Part shown: positions 9,491-20,198 of the stretch, piece after piece | Position numbering within the stretch: position 1 is the first letter of the stretch | Layout: each line of letters opens with the position of its first letter | Assembly: GCA_029254745.1 (NCBI GenBank) | Contig: JAQWWZ010000035.1 | Span: forward strand, 1-34,660 | From: Opitutales bacterium | GTDB lineage: Bacteria > Verrucomicrobiota > Verrucomicrobiia > Opitutales > Seribacteraceae | Direction: 5' to 3' | Length of the DNA: 34,660 nucleotides | The notes under the pieces: generated by a model | The model's database searches: none | Told to the model about the DNA's origin: nothing | What the model saw: only the letters and a program-made list of their open reading frames with translations | Made by a program: the position numbers and the translations under genes

Positions 9491-11947
9491 ATGAAAAAGC
9501 TCGTAATTGCAGAGAAACCTAGTGTTGCCAGAGATTTAGCCCGAGTACTGGGCAAGGTTCCGAAAAAAGAAGACTATTTCGAAAACGATGAGTGGGTCAT
9601 TGACTGTGCAGTTGGCCACCTTGTCGAACTTTTTATGCCAGATGATTTCGATAAAAAGTTAAAAGCATGGAAGTTGGCAAACCTTCCCATTATTCCTCCT
9701 GAATTCAAGCTCAAACCTATTGCAGCAAACAAAAAGAAATTTCAACAACTCAAAAAACAGCTAAAGCGTAAAGATATCGATTTTGTCGTAAATGCATGCG
9801 ACGCAGGTCGAGAAGGTGAGCTAATCTTCACCTATGTATATGAGCTAGCTGGTTGTAAGCACCCTGCTAAAAGGCTTTGGATGTCGTCCATGACAGACAA
9901 TTCGATCAATGAGGCTTTTTCAAATCTCCGCGATGGTGACCAATTAAAGCCTCTGCAGGATGCAGCTAGGTGCAGATCTGAATCTGATTGGTTGATCGGT
10001 ATCAATGGAACCAGAGCGGTTACTATCAAGAGGAGTCGTGGCCGTTCTCGCCAAGTTTCAACCGTGGGAAGGGTACAGACCCCTACCCTATCCCTCGTAA
10101 TATCCCGAGAGCATGATATTCAATCTTTTGTCCCAAAAACATTCCATAAAATTTCGGCGGACTTTGAAGTTAAAGAAGGGAAATATACAGGTGTATATCA
10201 AAAATCAGGCTTTAAAAAAGATCCAAACGATAAGCACCAAAAAATTGATCGACTTTGGGACGAGCAAGTGGCCAAAGACATCCTTGACAGTCTCAATCAA
10301 GCGAATACTGCCCAAGTCACTGAGGTTAAAAGGCGTTCCCCTCAGGCGGCCAACAAATTGTATGACCTTACCTCTTTGCAAAGAGAAGCCAATCGCCTGC
10401 ACCATTTCCCTGCGAGTCGAACGCTTCAACTTGCTCAGTCTCTCTACGAAAGGCACAAAGCAATAACTTACCCTCGTACCGACTCCAAGGCTCTCCCTGA
10501 AGACTACGGACCTAATTGTACGGAAGTCCTTCATGCACTAGGTGGATCTCTTGCCCCTCATGCCCAGAAGGCCCTGTCTCAAAACTGGGTCGATCCCAAA
10601 AATAAGAAAATTTTCGACAACAAACAGATCAGCGATCACTTCGCGATCATTCCAACCAACACTCCACCTTCGGGATTGGATGCCAATGAGTCTAAGATTT
10701 ACAACTTGATTGCGAAAAGGTTTATTGCAGCTTTTTATCCACCTGCGCAATGGGATGTAACTACCCGTACCAGCCTGATTGGAGATCACTCTTTTAAGAC
10801 TGAGGGTCGTGTACTTGCTGAACCATCCTGGCTAGCTATCTATGGAAAGGATAACCAGCCCAGCGACACTCTTGTGGCACTATTACCAGAAGATAACGGA
10901 TCTGCAATGTGTTCCACCCCAATCATTGAAACAGACCAAACGAAGCCTCCTCCCCGTTATTCGGAAGCTACTTTACTTTCAGCAATGGAAAGTGCCGGAA
11001 AGCTAATTGATGATGAAGAGCTTGCCGAAGCAATGAAAGAAAAAGGCTTGGGTACACCTGCGACCCGAGCTGCAACGATTGAGCACTTAATAAAAGAAAA
11101 ATATGTTCGAAGGGAAGGAACCCAGCTACACCCGTCTCTCAAGGCGGAAGACCTTTTTCAATTCCTTCATGCTGCCAATGTAAATGTGCTCACTAGTCCC
11201 ACCATGACTGGAGAGTGGGAGCATAAATTGCGTAAAATTGAGAATGGAGAAATGTCGAGGGATGAATTCATGCAGGAGATTAGCTCTCTTACGCAAGATT
11301 TTGTATCCAAGACCACAGGTTTCACAGAAACTGCGGATTCATTTAAAGACACTACCTTAAAATCACCTGTGGATGGAAAGCCTCTTTTTGAAGCTCTTAG
11401 CTTTTATCAAGATTTGGAAGGTGAATTTAAAATTTCTAAAAGCATTGCTGGAAGAAGGCTGGAAATTGAAGAAGTTGAACTGCTGCTGAAAGAAAAAAGG
11501 ATTGGTCCTCTTGATGACTTCATTTCTAAAGCTGGAAAAAGATTTTCAGCTATGTTGAAACTTGAAGATGACTTTAAAGTAAGTTTTATTTTTGATAATA
11601 ACTCAGATGATCAAGAGTCTGAGGAAGTTGAATTACTTAAAGATGCACCTGTTGTCGCAAAATGTCCCATTTGCCAAAATGACATTAAGCAAACAGGACT
11701 TTCCTATGTCTGTGTTCAAAATAAGAAAATTTCTGATGGAGAATGCACTTTTCGTATTACTAGAAAATTACTCGACAAAGAAATTCCATTGGATGAATTT
11801 CAAAAATTAGTTAACGAGAAAAAGACAGGTTTGATAAAGGGCTTTGTATCCCGAAGAACTAAAAGACCTTTTGATGCGAATCTAATCCTTAAGGACAATG
11901 GAGGTATTGGCTTTGAATTCCCTCCAAGAAAAAAGAAAACTGCATAA
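9491..11947 (+). CDS. topB: DNA topoisomerase III (type IA)
   Basis: A type IA topoisomerase that relaxes and decatenates DNA through a 5'-phosphotyrosine intermediate. The Toprim domain opens with LVIAEKPSVARDLARVLG and carries DAGREGE at residues 104-110. The active-site tyrosine is Tyr327 in KAITYPRTDSKALP, and the domain-closing motifs GRVQTPTLSLV and GLGTPATRAATIEHL are present. The C-terminal part, beyond about residue 620, has the repeats seen in TopB-type proteins and a probable zinc site (CPIC, then the later cysteines in YVC and GEC). The ATG at 9491 is used rather than the TTG at 9488. At 818 residues it is somewhat longer than E. coli TopB because of the C-terminal extension. It begins 23 bases after the aminotransferase gene. 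Confidence 0.94.
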   Translation: MKKLVIAEKPSVARDLARVLGKVPKKEDYFENDEWVIDCAVGHLVELFMPDDFDKKLKAWKLANLPIIPPEFKLKPIAANKKKFQQLKKQLKRKDIDFVVNACDAGREGELIFTYVYELAGCKHPAKRLWMSSMTDNSINEAFSNLRDGDQLKPLQDAARCRSESDWLIGINGTRAVTIKRSRGRSRQVSTVGRVQTPTLSLVISREHDIQSFVPKTFHKISADFEVKEGKYTGVYQKSGFKKDPNDKHQKIDRLWDEQVAKDILDSLNQANTAQVTEVKRRSPQAANKLYDLTSLQREANRLHHFPASRTLQLAQSLYERHKAITYPRTDSKALPEDYGPNCTEVLHALGGSLAPHAQKALSQNWVDPKNKKIFDNKQISDHFAIIPTNTPPSGLDANESKIYNLIAKRFIAAFYPPAQWDVTTRTSLIGDHSFKTEGRVLAEPSWLAIYGKDNQPSDTLVALLPEDNGSAMCSTPIIETDQTKPPPRYSEATLLSAMESAGKLIDDEELAEAMKEKGLGTPATRAATIEHLIKEKYVRREGTQLHPSLKAEDLFQFLHAANVNVLTSPTMTGEWEHKLRKIENGEMSRDEFMQEISSLTQDFVSKTTGFTETADSFKDTTLKSPVDGKPLFEALSFYQDLEGEFKISKSIAGRRLEIEEVELLLKEKRIGPLDDFISKAGKRFSAMLKLEDDFKVSFIFDNNSDDQESEEVELLKDAPVVAKCPICQNDIKQTGLSYVCVQNKKISDGECTFRITRKLLDKEIPLDEFQKLVNEKKTGLIKGFVSRRTKRPFDANLILKDNGGIGFEFPPRKKKTA

Positions 11948-11953
11948 TTTGTT

Positions 11954-12247
11954 ATGCCGCTCTACATGTATGAAGTGCTGGTTGGATGTGAGCCTTATGA
12001 ACGCTTTGAGGTTGAACAACTACTAGGTTCTCCCCCGTTAATTAAACATCCCATCACTGGAGAACGAGTCCGTAAATTAGTTTCTGCCGCATCTATCTCC
12101 CTCACACACACAGACAAGAGAGAAAAATCAGTTCTTTCAGACCAAAATCTTGCAAGACACGGATTTACCAAATACGAAAAAGCAGATTCAGGTCGCTCTT
12201 ATCATAGAACAGCTGGTAAAGATGGCCCACCAATGATAGAATCTTAA
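11954..12247 (+). CDS. Small FmdB-like protein that has lost the zinc-ribbon cysteines
   Basis: A 97-residue protein whose N-terminus follows the FmdB/CxxC_CXXC_SSSS pattern: MPLYMYEVLVGC, then RFEVEQLLGSPPLIKHPITGERVRKLVSA. In the classical family four cysteines form a zinc ribbon at 'CxxCG' and 'CPxCG'. Here the second pair is replaced by KHPITG and only one cysteine (Cys12) remains, so zinc binding of the usual kind is not possible. The rest is polar and probably disordered (DKREKSVLSDQNLARHGFTKYEKADSG). I recall similar cysteine-free versions in Verrucomicrobia and Planctomycetes, so this looks like a stable subfamily rather than a decayed gene. It sits 6 bases after topB and 5 before lipA. 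Function unknown. Confidence 0.7.
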   Translation: MPLYMYEVLVGCEPYERFEVEQLLGSPPLIKHPITGERVRKLVSAASISLTHTDKREKSVLSDQNLARHGFTKYEKADSGRSYHRTAGKDGPPMIES

Positions 12248-12252
12248 TACTT

Positions 12253-13140
12253 ATGAGTTCCTCTGTTACCAAAGATAGAAAACCCAGTTGGTTAAGGGCT
12301 AAGTTGCCATCTGGACCTGCCTACAGTGAAGTTCGTGATATTGTTGATACAAATCAACTTCATACAGTTTGCCAAAGTGCTCAGTGCCCTAACATGGGTG
12401 AATGTTGGTCGAGAGGCACAGCAACCTTGATGATTCTTGGTAATGTATGCACTCGTGCATGTACTTTCTGTGCCGTACAAACCGGTAAGCCAACAGAGCT
12501 TGACCTTGCGGAACCTCCCCGAGTCGCAGACGCAGTGGCAAAAATGAATTTAAAACATTGCGTGCTCACTTCTGTTGCTCGAGATGACTTACCTGATGGT
12601 GGAGCTAAAGTATGGGCGGCAACCATTCGTGCTGTTCGCCATCGTAACCCTAATACCGCAATCGAGGTATTAGTGCCTGACTTTCAAGGTGAATTTGAGA
12701 ATTTGGATTTAGTATTGGATGCGTCCCCTAATATCTTTAACCATAACTTAGAAACGGTTGAACGCTTGCAGCGGCCGATCCGAAGGACTGCAAGCTACCA
12801 AAGAAGCCTCGATGTACTGAATCATGCCAAGCAACGGGGCTTCCGCATAAAATCTGGAATCATGCTTGGTCTTGGCGAAAAAGAAAATGAAATTCTCGTT
12901 GCACTTAAGGACCTAGCTGCAATTGGCTTGGATATTTTAACATTGGGGCAGTACTTGCAACCCAGTCCTGACTATGCACCTATTGACAGGTGGGCAACCC
13001 CAGAAGAGTTCGCACATTGGAAAGAGGAATCTCACAAACTTGGTATCAAGATAGTTGAATCTGGTCCATTGGTAAGATCATCCTATCATGCAGAGGAACA
13101 ATCTGCTTTATTTGCCAAAGATCCAAAGGCTTCGTCCTAA
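12253..13140 (+). CDS. lipA: Lipoyl synthase (radical SAM)
   Basis: Inserts two sulfur atoms into octanoyl-carrier domains to form lipoate. The 295-residue protein has both iron-sulfur motifs: the auxiliary cluster Cys40, Cys45, Cys51 (CQSAQCPNMGEC) and the radical-SAM cluster Cys66, Cys70, Cys73 (CTRACTFC). The C-terminal RSSYH at 275-279 holds the serine that ligates the auxiliary cluster. Other family blocks are SVARDDLPDGGA, PDFQGEFENLD, FNHNLETVERL, KSGIMLGLGE and TLGQYLQPS. Length is normal. No lipB lies beside it. It is the last gene of the plus-strand run and converges on groEL. Confidence 0.97.
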   Translation: MSSSVTKDRKPSWLRAKLPSGPAYSEVRDIVDTNQLHTVCQSAQCPNMGECWSRGTATLMILGNVCTRACTFCAVQTGKPTELDLAEPPRVADAVAKMNLKHCVLTSVARDDLPDGGAKVWAATIRAVRHRNPNTAIEVLVPDFQGEFENLDLVLDASPNIFNHNLETVERLQRPIRRTASYQRSLDVLNHAKQRGFRIKSGIMLGLGEKENEILVALKDLAAIGLDILTLGQYLQPSPDYAPIDRWATPEEFAHWKEESHKLGIKIVESGPLVRSSYHAEEQSALFAKDPKASS

Positions 13141-13249
13141 CTTTCCATAGTTTTTTCATTCCCTCGAATTTTTAGATTCAGAGGACACACCCTTGTACTA
13201 TAATTCGATTACTTTTTGCTTTGCGTGGTCACATTTTAGTGATGCCTGT

Positions 13250-13286
13250 AAAAAAATGAAGGGCGTACACCGAAGTGTACGCCCTC
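13250..13286 (-). terminator. Strong intrinsic terminator of the groEL transcript with a UUCG tetraloop
   Basis: GGGCGTACAC (13261-13270) and GTGTACGCCC (13275-13284) are a perfect 10-base inverted repeat around four bases. Read on the minus strand the loop is TTCG closed by C and G, the very stable C(UUCG)G tetraloop. It is followed downstream by TTCAT and a run of seven T (the A-run at 13250-13256). It lies 28 bases after the groEL stop. On the plus strand no T-run follows, so it should act mainly on the groEL side and less on lipA. Confidence 0.88.
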
Positions 13287-13313
13287 CAAAATTGAATATA
13301 AGAAAGATTTTTC

Positions 13314-14951
<1,638 letters not shown>

Positions 14952-14986
14952 TTATATTTGGTTAGTTAGTTAAGTGCAAAAGTGCC

Positions 14987-15283
14987 TTATCCGATGACTC
15001 CGAGAATGTCATCTTCACGGATTAGTTGATACTCAACATCGTCAAGCTTGACCTCGGTTCCACCATATTTACTGATGAGTACTTTGTCTCCTTTTTTTAC
15101 TTGAAAAGGAATGACATTACCGTCCTCGTCTTTTTTTCCTGTTCCAAGAGCTACTACTTCAGCTTCTTGTGGCTTTTCCTTTGCGGAGTCGGGGATGATA
15201 ATCCCGCCTTTGACTTGCTCGTCTTCATCGACTTGCTTGACCAAGACGCGATCTCCCAACGGAGTGATTTTTGGTTTACTCAT
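14987..15283 (-). CDS. groES: Co-chaperonin GroES (Hsp10)
   Basis: 98 residues, normal length. [31 protein letters not shown] gives the first strands, and the mobile loop that binds GroEL carries the hydrophobic [35 protein letters not shown] and the C-terminal [10 protein letters not shown] complete the fold. It lies 50 bases after dnaK and 44 before groEL, all on the minus strand. No CIRCE operator (TTAGCACTC, 9 bases, GAGTGCTAA) is visible upstream, so HrcA control of the usual type is not supported. Confidence 0.98.
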   Translation of the reverse strand: MSKPKITPLGDRVLVKQVDEDEQVKGGIIIPDSAKEKPQEAEVVALGTGKKDEDGNVIPFQVKKGDKVLISKYGGTEVKLDDVEYQLIREDDILGVIG

Positions 15284-15333
15284 ATTCTATTGTTTTGGGT
15301 TTGTTAGATTAATAATCTGTTAGAGTTCAAATT

Positions 15334-17298
15334 TTACTTTTCAGCTTTTTCTTCTTTTTCGCTGTCTTCATCAACAACTTCAAAATCTGCATCTACGATA
15401 TCATCATCTTTCTTTTGAGTATCCTTTTCAGAAGCAGAAGATGTATCACTTTCAGCGGTTTCGCTTTCTGCACCAGCAGGGCTAGAGTACTTCATCGCTT
15501 CCTTACCGAGTTCTTCAAAGTTCTTTTGCATTTTTTCTTTCGCTTCATTGAGCTCAGCTAAAGTACTATCAGACTTTTCGAGAACTTTTTTCACATCCTC
15601 TAAAAGTTCATTGATCTTGTTCTTAAGATCGTCTGGGGCTTTGTCGTTTAAATCAGATAATTGCTTTTCGCTTTGATAGACCATTGAGTCTAATTCGTTG
15701 CGAACTTGAATCGATTCCTTCTTTTCTTTGTCCTCCTCTGCGAACTTTTCTGCCTCTTGCTTCAAGCGTTCCACTTCTGCCTCATCCATGCTTGAAGAGC
15801 CTGATATCGTAATCTTTTGATCCTTGCCTGTGCCTTGATCTTTGGCAGAAACATTTAAAATACCATTTGCATCAATATCAAATGTAACATCAATTTGTGG
15901 AGTGCCTCGTGGTGCTGCAGAAATTCCATCGAGTTTAAAGGTACCCAGAGTTTTGTTATCGTTAGACATGGCACGCTCTCCTTGCAGTACAACAATATCA
16001 ACTGCAGGTTGATTATCAGCTGCTGTGGAAAACACTTGGGACTTTTTCGTTGGGATTGTGGTGTTGCGTTCAATCATGGGTGTAGAAACACCACCTGCTG
16101 TCTCAATACCAAGAGTCAAGGGTGTGACATCTAGTAAAAGGACATCATTAACATCACCTTGTAAAACCGCACCTTGAACCGCTGCTCCAATCGCAACAAC
16201 TTCATCTGGGTTAACGCCTTGATTTGGATCTTTACCACCTAATTCTTTTGCAAGCTCTACAATTTTCGGACTGCGGGTCATACCTCCAACAAGAACAAGA
16301 TTCCCAATACTTCCCAAATCGATACCAGCATCCTTGAGGCAAGCCTCGAAAGGCGCCTTTGTTCGTGCATACAAATCGTCGCAGACCTGCTCTAACTTAG
16401 CACGAGAAAAAGTGATATTTAAGTGCTTTGGCCCCGAAGCATCAGCTGTTATGAAAGGGAGGTTGATTTCAGTGGATTGGGAAGAGGACAGAGCCATTTT
16501 AGCTTTTTCCGCTTCTTCTTTGAGCCTTTGCATAGCCATAGGGTCGCCAGTGAGATCAATACCTTGGTCGTTTTTGAATTCTTTGATCAACCAGTGGATG
16601 ATTTTCTCATCCCAATTGTCTCCACCAAGTTGAGTATCACCATTGGTTGATTTGACCTCAAATACACCCTCAGCAATTTCCAAAACACTAATATCAAAAG
16701 TGCCACCGCCCAAGTCATATACAGCGATGGTTTCCTCACCTTTTTTGTCCAAGCCATAGGCAAGAGAAGCTGCAGTAGGCTCATTGATGATACGTTCAAC
16801 CTCTAAACCTGCGATAAGTCCAGCGTCTTTTGTGGCTTTGCGTTGGTCATCATTAAAATAAGCTGGCACTGTGATAACAGCCTTGGTAACAGGCTCTCCT
16901 AAGTAGGCTTCTGCATCAGCTTTGAGCTTGGCTAAAACCATGGAAGCAATTTGTTCAGGCATGTAAGTTTCGGTCTTGCCATCAATTTCGCATTCAATCA
17001 CAGCTGCACCGTTTTTACCCTCAACTACCTTGAAAGGGGCAGTAGACATTTCATCCTTAATTTCGGAATATTTTCGACCGATAAGTCTTTTAGCTGAAAA
17101 AATTGTATTTTGAGGGTTGGTTACAGCCTGTCGTTTTGCCGACTGGCCAACTAGGCGTTCCCCGTTGCTACTAAAAGCAACGATAGAGGGCGTGGTACGA
17201 TTTCCCTCAGAATTGGGAATTACCTTAGGCTCACCTGCCTCCATTACTGCCATACACGAATTACTTGTGCCGAGATCTATACCTATAATTTTACTCAC
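15334..17298 (-). CDS. dnaK: Molecular chaperone DnaK (Hsp70)
   Basis: 654 residues with the complete Hsp70 layout. The ATPase domain has [64 protein letters not shown] and [15 protein letters not shown]. The linker is [16 protein letters not shown], the substrate-binding domain follows, and an acidic C-terminal lid ends in EKEEKAEK. The start is GTG at 17298-17296; no in-frame ATG lies nearby, and an AAGGG lies 4 bases before it on the minus strand. An out-of-frame ATG-CGT-GAG-TAA overlaps the start. grpE and dnaJ, the usual partners, are not in the window. The gene is placed between rbfA and groES, with 147 and 50 base gaps, so it may head a dnaK-groES-groEL transcript. Confidence 0.98.
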   Translation of the reverse strand: MSKIIGIDLGTSNSCMAVMEAGEPKVIPNSEGNRTTPSIVAFSSNGERLVGQSAKRQAVTNPQNTIFSAKRLIGRKYSEIKDEMSTAPFKVVEGKNGAAVIECEIDGKTETYMPEQIASMVLAKLKADAEAYLGEPVTKAVITVPAYFNDDQRKATKDAGLIAGLEVERIINEPTAASLAYGLDKKGEETIAVYDLGGGTFDISVLEIAEGVFEVKSTNGDTQLGGDNWDEKIIHWLIKEFKNDQGIDLTGDPMAMQRLKEEAEKAKMALSSSQSTEINLPFITADASGPKHLNITFSRAKLEQVCDDLYARTKAPFEACLKDAGIDLGSIGNLVLVGGMTRSPKIVELAKELGGKDPNQGVNPDEVVAIGAAVQGAVLQGDVNDVLLLDVTPLTLGIETAGGVSTPMIERNTTIPTKKSQVFSTAADNQPAVDIVVLQGERAMSNDNKTLGTFKLDGISAAPRGTPQIDVTFDIDANGILNVSAKDQGTGKDQKITISGSSSMDEAEVERLKQEAEKFAEEDKEKKESIQVRNELDSMVYQSEKQLSDLNDKAPDDLKNKINELLEDVKKVLEKSDSTLAELNEAKEKMQKNFEELGKEAMKYSSPAGAESETAESDTSSASEKDTQKKDDDIVDADFEVVDEDSEKEEKAEK

Positions 17299-17319
17299 GC
17301 ATCCCTTACTGCAAAAATT

Positions 17320-17385
17320 ATGCCTTAAATAAAAAATCTCCTAATACCCTGATTAAGAATGTATTAAGAAATTAAATGCCTTAAA
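17320..17385. repeat. Paired short direct repeats in the dnaK upstream region
   Basis: ATGCCTTAAA occurs at 17320-17329 and again at 17376-17385, 56 bases apart. Between them ATTAAGAA occurs twice, 11 bases apart (about one helical turn), near 17352 and 17363. All lie in the 147-base gap between rbfA and the dnaK start. Such spacing could reflect binding sites for a regulator, but the sequence is AT-rich and chance repeats are possible. Confidence 0.35.
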
Positions 17386-17414
17386 AAAGGAAGGGTTCAC
17401 CAACAAAAGCGAGA

Positions 17415-17442
17415 CAGATACAAGTCATATTGTCACAGTCAA
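17415..17442 (-). promoter_or_regulatory. Candidate sigma-70-type promoter for dnaK
   Basis: On the minus strand TTGACT (17442-17437) matches the -35 consensus in five of six positions. It is followed after 16 bases by TATCTG (17420-17415), a weak -10. This would start transcription just after the rbfA stop and about 110 bases before the dnaK start codon, giving a long leader. The -10 match is poor, so this is only a candidate; a heat-shock sigma factor could use something else. Confidence 0.3.
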
Positions 17443-17455
17443 CAACTATTGTGAC
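17432..17455. promoter_or_regulatory. Inverted repeat over the rbfA stop codon and the candidate dnaK -35 element
   Basis: GTCACA (17432-17437) and TGTGAC (17450-17455) form a perfect 6-base inverted repeat separated by 12 bases. It spans the rbfA stop codon and part of the TTGACT hexamer. No T-run follows on either strand, so it is a poor terminator, while the placement would suit an operator. The half-sites are not CIRCE and have the opposite order to CRP half-sites. Confidence 0.35.
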
Positions 17456-17817
17456 TCGTTTGGTGTGTCACCCATTGAACCCTGATCTTCTAGATCATCC
17501 AATATCTCCATGACACGATTGCCCCGTTCGATACCAAAATCTCTGACAAATTGTAAACGAGGCGAATATTTAAGAATTACAAAGCGAGTGACTTCCTTAC
17601 GGATTTCTCCGGCATGTTTGCGAAAGAAAAGCTGAGCTTCTCTCGCATGTTTGTCATCGCCAATTACGGAATAAGCAACCGTTGCGTTTCGTAAATCAGG
17701 AGATGTTTCAACAGATGTAATTGTCCAACGAACAGCCTCTGCCCTGTATTTTTGACTAAGGTAGTTGGCTATTTCCCTTTTAATTAACTCGTTAACACGG
17801 GTAATCCTTAGACTCAT
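17446..17817 (-). CDS. rbfA: Ribosome-binding factor A
   Basis: A 123-residue KH-type protein needed for late 30S maturation and 16S rRNA 5'-end processing. The opening RITRVNELIKREIANYLSQ, the middle VETSPDLRNATVAYSV and the RFVILKYSPRLQFVRDFGIERGNRVMEILDDL segment are the family signature. Start is the ATG before SLRITR. It follows infB by 6 bases, so it belongs to the nusA-infB-rbfA operon, a conserved bacterial arrangement. The C-terminal tail past the core is short and polar. Confidence 0.95.
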   Translation of the reverse strand: MSLRITRVNELIKREIANYLSQKYRAEAVRWTITSVETSPDLRNATVAYSVIGDDKHAREAQLFFRKHAGEIRKEVTRFVILKYSPRLQFVRDFGIERGNRVMEILDDLEDQGSMGDTPNESQ

Positions 17818-17823
17818 TAAACA

Positions 17824-20181
17824 TCAAAGACTTGGGGTAATTTTATCAACTTCAAAAGTCTCAATAAAATCACCCTCTTCGTATTTATCAAAGGCATCCA
17901 ATCGTATCCCGCATTCGAAGCCAGCTTTGACCACAGTAGCATCGTCTTTGAATCTCTTCAGAGTTTCTACTTTTCCTTCAGCAATTAATACTCCCCCTCG
18001 CATCAAACGAGCCACTTTGTTTCGCCCGATTGAACCTTCCATAACCATGGAACCTGCAACCACACGACCTTTGCTAACCCGGAAGATTTGTCGAATTTCA
18101 GCACGACCTGTCTTTTTCTCAACGAGCTCAGGTTCGAGAAGGTTTGCCATATTCTCCTTCGCAAGGTCAATAATTTCATAAATAATATTATTCTGAAAAA
18201 CATTAACATCTAAATGTTTTGCTTCGCCCATGACACCATTCTCAGACTTGACATTAAAACCAAGTACATCCGCACCAGAGGTACTGGCCATTTTTACATC
18301 ATTTTTGGTAATCTGCCCAACCTCAGACTGGAGGACTTCAAGTAAAACTTTATCACTCTTGATCATCTCTAAAGAACCTTTTAAGGCTTCAAGCGAACCC
18401 CTGACATCAGCTTTCAATATAACTTTATATGTTGTAGCTTTGCTCTTAGAAATTGCTGCAAATAAGGCATCTACCCCAGAAGTTTCTGAAGTTCCACTTC
18501 CTGGATCAGCTTCTTCAACAGGGGGAGCGGGAAATTTGTTCAGATTTTCAAATTCTTCAGCTTCACGCCTTGCTTCCCTTTCATTCTTAAATTTCTTGAA
18601 GGGTGCACCTGCGTCTGGCACACCTGACCAACCAAGGATATTTACAGGGGTTGATGGAGGGGCAGCTTTCAATTTATTGCCTTGATCATCAATCATGGCT
18701 TTTACTTTACAATGAACTGCACCAGATTGAATTGTATCCCCGATTTTGAGAGTGCCTTTTTGCACAATAATTGTAGCCGTCGGTCCCCGACCTACTTCTT
18801 GTCTTGCCTCTACGATAACTCCTTCGGAATTTGCGTCTGGATTGGCTTTGAGTTCCATGAGTTCAGACTGCAAGAGTATCATTTCAAGCAAGTCCTCAAT
18901 ATTGTCACCTTTCAGAGCAGAAATTGGAACTGTTACCACATCGCCCCCCCAATCCTCTGGGGGTATAGAGCGTTCCTGCATTTGGGTTTTCACCTTATCT
19001 GCATCTGCCCCTTTTGAGTCCATTTTATTAATCGCAATTACTAAGGTTCCTTGTGCCCGCTGTGCAAACTTAAGAGCTTCATCAGTTTGAGGCATAAACC
19101 CATCGTCAGCAGCTACAACCAAGACGGCGACATCTGTAAGGTTTGCGCCCCTTTCTCGGATTTTCGAGAAGGCGGCATGACCTGGAGTGTCAAGAAAAGT
19201 AATTTTTTGATTATTGTGGGTAATTTGGTAAGCACCAACGTGCTGCGTAATTCCACCAGCTTCACCAGAGACAACATTTGCCTTTCTGATAGTGTCTAAG
19301 AGAGTGGTTTTTCCATGATCAACATGCCCCAAAATACAAACAACTGGTGGACGTGATTGGAGGAATTTTTCATCATTTTCGTCGATGACCACTTTCTTCT
19401 TAGCAACTGTTTCAGCCTTCTCACCACGATGCTTAATTTCGAGCTCAAATCCTTTAGTTTTAGCTATTCGCCGTGCTACATCCTCCTCAATAGATTGGTT
19501 CATTGAGGCAAAAATGCCCATTTCCATGAGCTCGGAAATCAATTGAAATGGTTTTAACCCAATAAAGCCAGCAAAGTCACGCACGACAATGGGAGGCTTC
19601 ACCATAATTAGGTTACCTTCGACAACTCCTGTGCTTTCGTCATCCGTCTTGGCTTCAACATTAGAAGAGACAGCAGCAGGCGGAGATGGGATTACAGACT
19701 TTCCTGCACCTGTAGGTGGTGGCGGAGCTGAAGCTCGTTTCGTGGGTGGAGGGGGTGCCATACTCGGAGGTTTTGGAGGTTTAACCTCAGGGTTGGCATT
19801 ACCACTGTTACTACCTTCTGGATTCAACTTGAGGGCAGCAGCCTGTTCGGATTTAAGTTGTTCTTCTTTTGTGGCTTTCTCAGCCTCGTCTTTCTCCAAC
19901 TTTTCCTGGTCTAAGTCTGCCTTGGTTCGCACGATTGGGGCTTTCTTTTTACCCTGGACTTTCAATGCATCGTCAACAGATGGTGTTTCTGTTACAGAAC
20001 CATTGGCCGAAGTATCAGCACCCGATTGGGTAGAAAATTCATCGATAAGGGACTGAGCTGAGATATTGTCAATCGTTGAAGATGCACTCTTTAGATCGTA
20101 TCCTCTTTTCGAAAGGATTTCCAAGACCTCTTTACTGGTTTTGTTAATTTCCTTTGCAATTGCGTGGATACGAACACTCAT
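17824..20181 (-). CDS. infB: Translation initiation factor IF-2
   Basis: The GTPase that places initiator tRNA on the 30S subunit, 785 residues. An IF2 N-terminal domain (SVRIHAIAKEINKTSKEVLEIL, 2-50) is followed by a charged and proline-rich linker (about 55-190, with PPKPPSMAPPPP-like runs). A second N-domain contains RDFAGFIGLKPFQLISELMEMGIF. The G domain has G1 GHVDHGKT at 285-292, G3 DTPG at 331-334 and G4 NKMD at 385-388. The C-terminal domains include GWSGVPDAGAPF and, near the end, RIFRVSKGRVVAGSMV. It lies 17 bases downstream of nusA and 6 upstream of rbfA. Confidence 0.97.
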   Translation of the reverse strand: MSVRIHAIAKEINKTSKEVLEILSKRGYDLKSASSTIDNISAQSLIDEFSTQSGADTSANGSVTETPSVDDALKVQGKKKAPIVRTKADLDQEKLEKDEAEKATKEEQLKSEQAAALKLNPEGSNSGNANPEVKPPKPPSMAPPPPTKRASAPPPPTGAGKSVIPSPPAAVSSNVEAKTDDESTGVVEGNLIMVKPPIVVRDFAGFIGLKPFQLISELMEMGIFASMNQSIEEDVARRIAKTKGFELEIKHRGEKAETVAKKKVVIDENDEKFLQSRPPVVCILGHVDHGKTTLLDTIRKANVVSGEAGGITQHVGAYQITHNNQKITFLDTPGHAAFSKIRERGANLTDVAVLVVAADDGFMPQTDEALKFAQRAQGTLVIAINKMDSKGADADKVKTQMQERSIPPEDWGGDVVTVPISALKGDNIEDLLEMILLQSELMELKANPDANSEGVIVEARQEVGRGPTATIIVQKGTLKIGDTIQSGAVHCKVKAMIDDQGNKLKAAPPSTPVNILGWSGVPDAGAPFKKFKNEREARREAEEFENLNKFPAPPVEEADPGSGTSETSGVDALFAAISKSKATTYKVILKADVRGSLEALKGSLEMIKSDKVLLEVLQSEVGQITKNDVKMASTSGADVLGFNVKSENGVMGEAKHLDVNVFQNNIIYEIIDLAKENMANLLEPELVEKKTGRAEIRQIFRVSKGRVVAGSMVMEGSIGRNKVARLMRGGVLIAEGKVETLKRFKDDATVVKAGFECGIRLDAFDKYEEGDFIETFEVDKITPSL

Positions 20182-20198
20182 AAGCTATAAAATAATGA

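Noticed and set aside
13141..13313. TATAAT-like box at about 13198 and a small plus-strand frame running into groEL antisense
   Set aside because: No -35 element at a suitable distance, no protein resemblance, and the frame is mostly antisense to groEL.
19589..20056. 155-codon plus-strand frame within infB
   Set aside because: Shadow of the low-complexity proline-rich infB linker, giving long glycine/alanine runs on the other strand.
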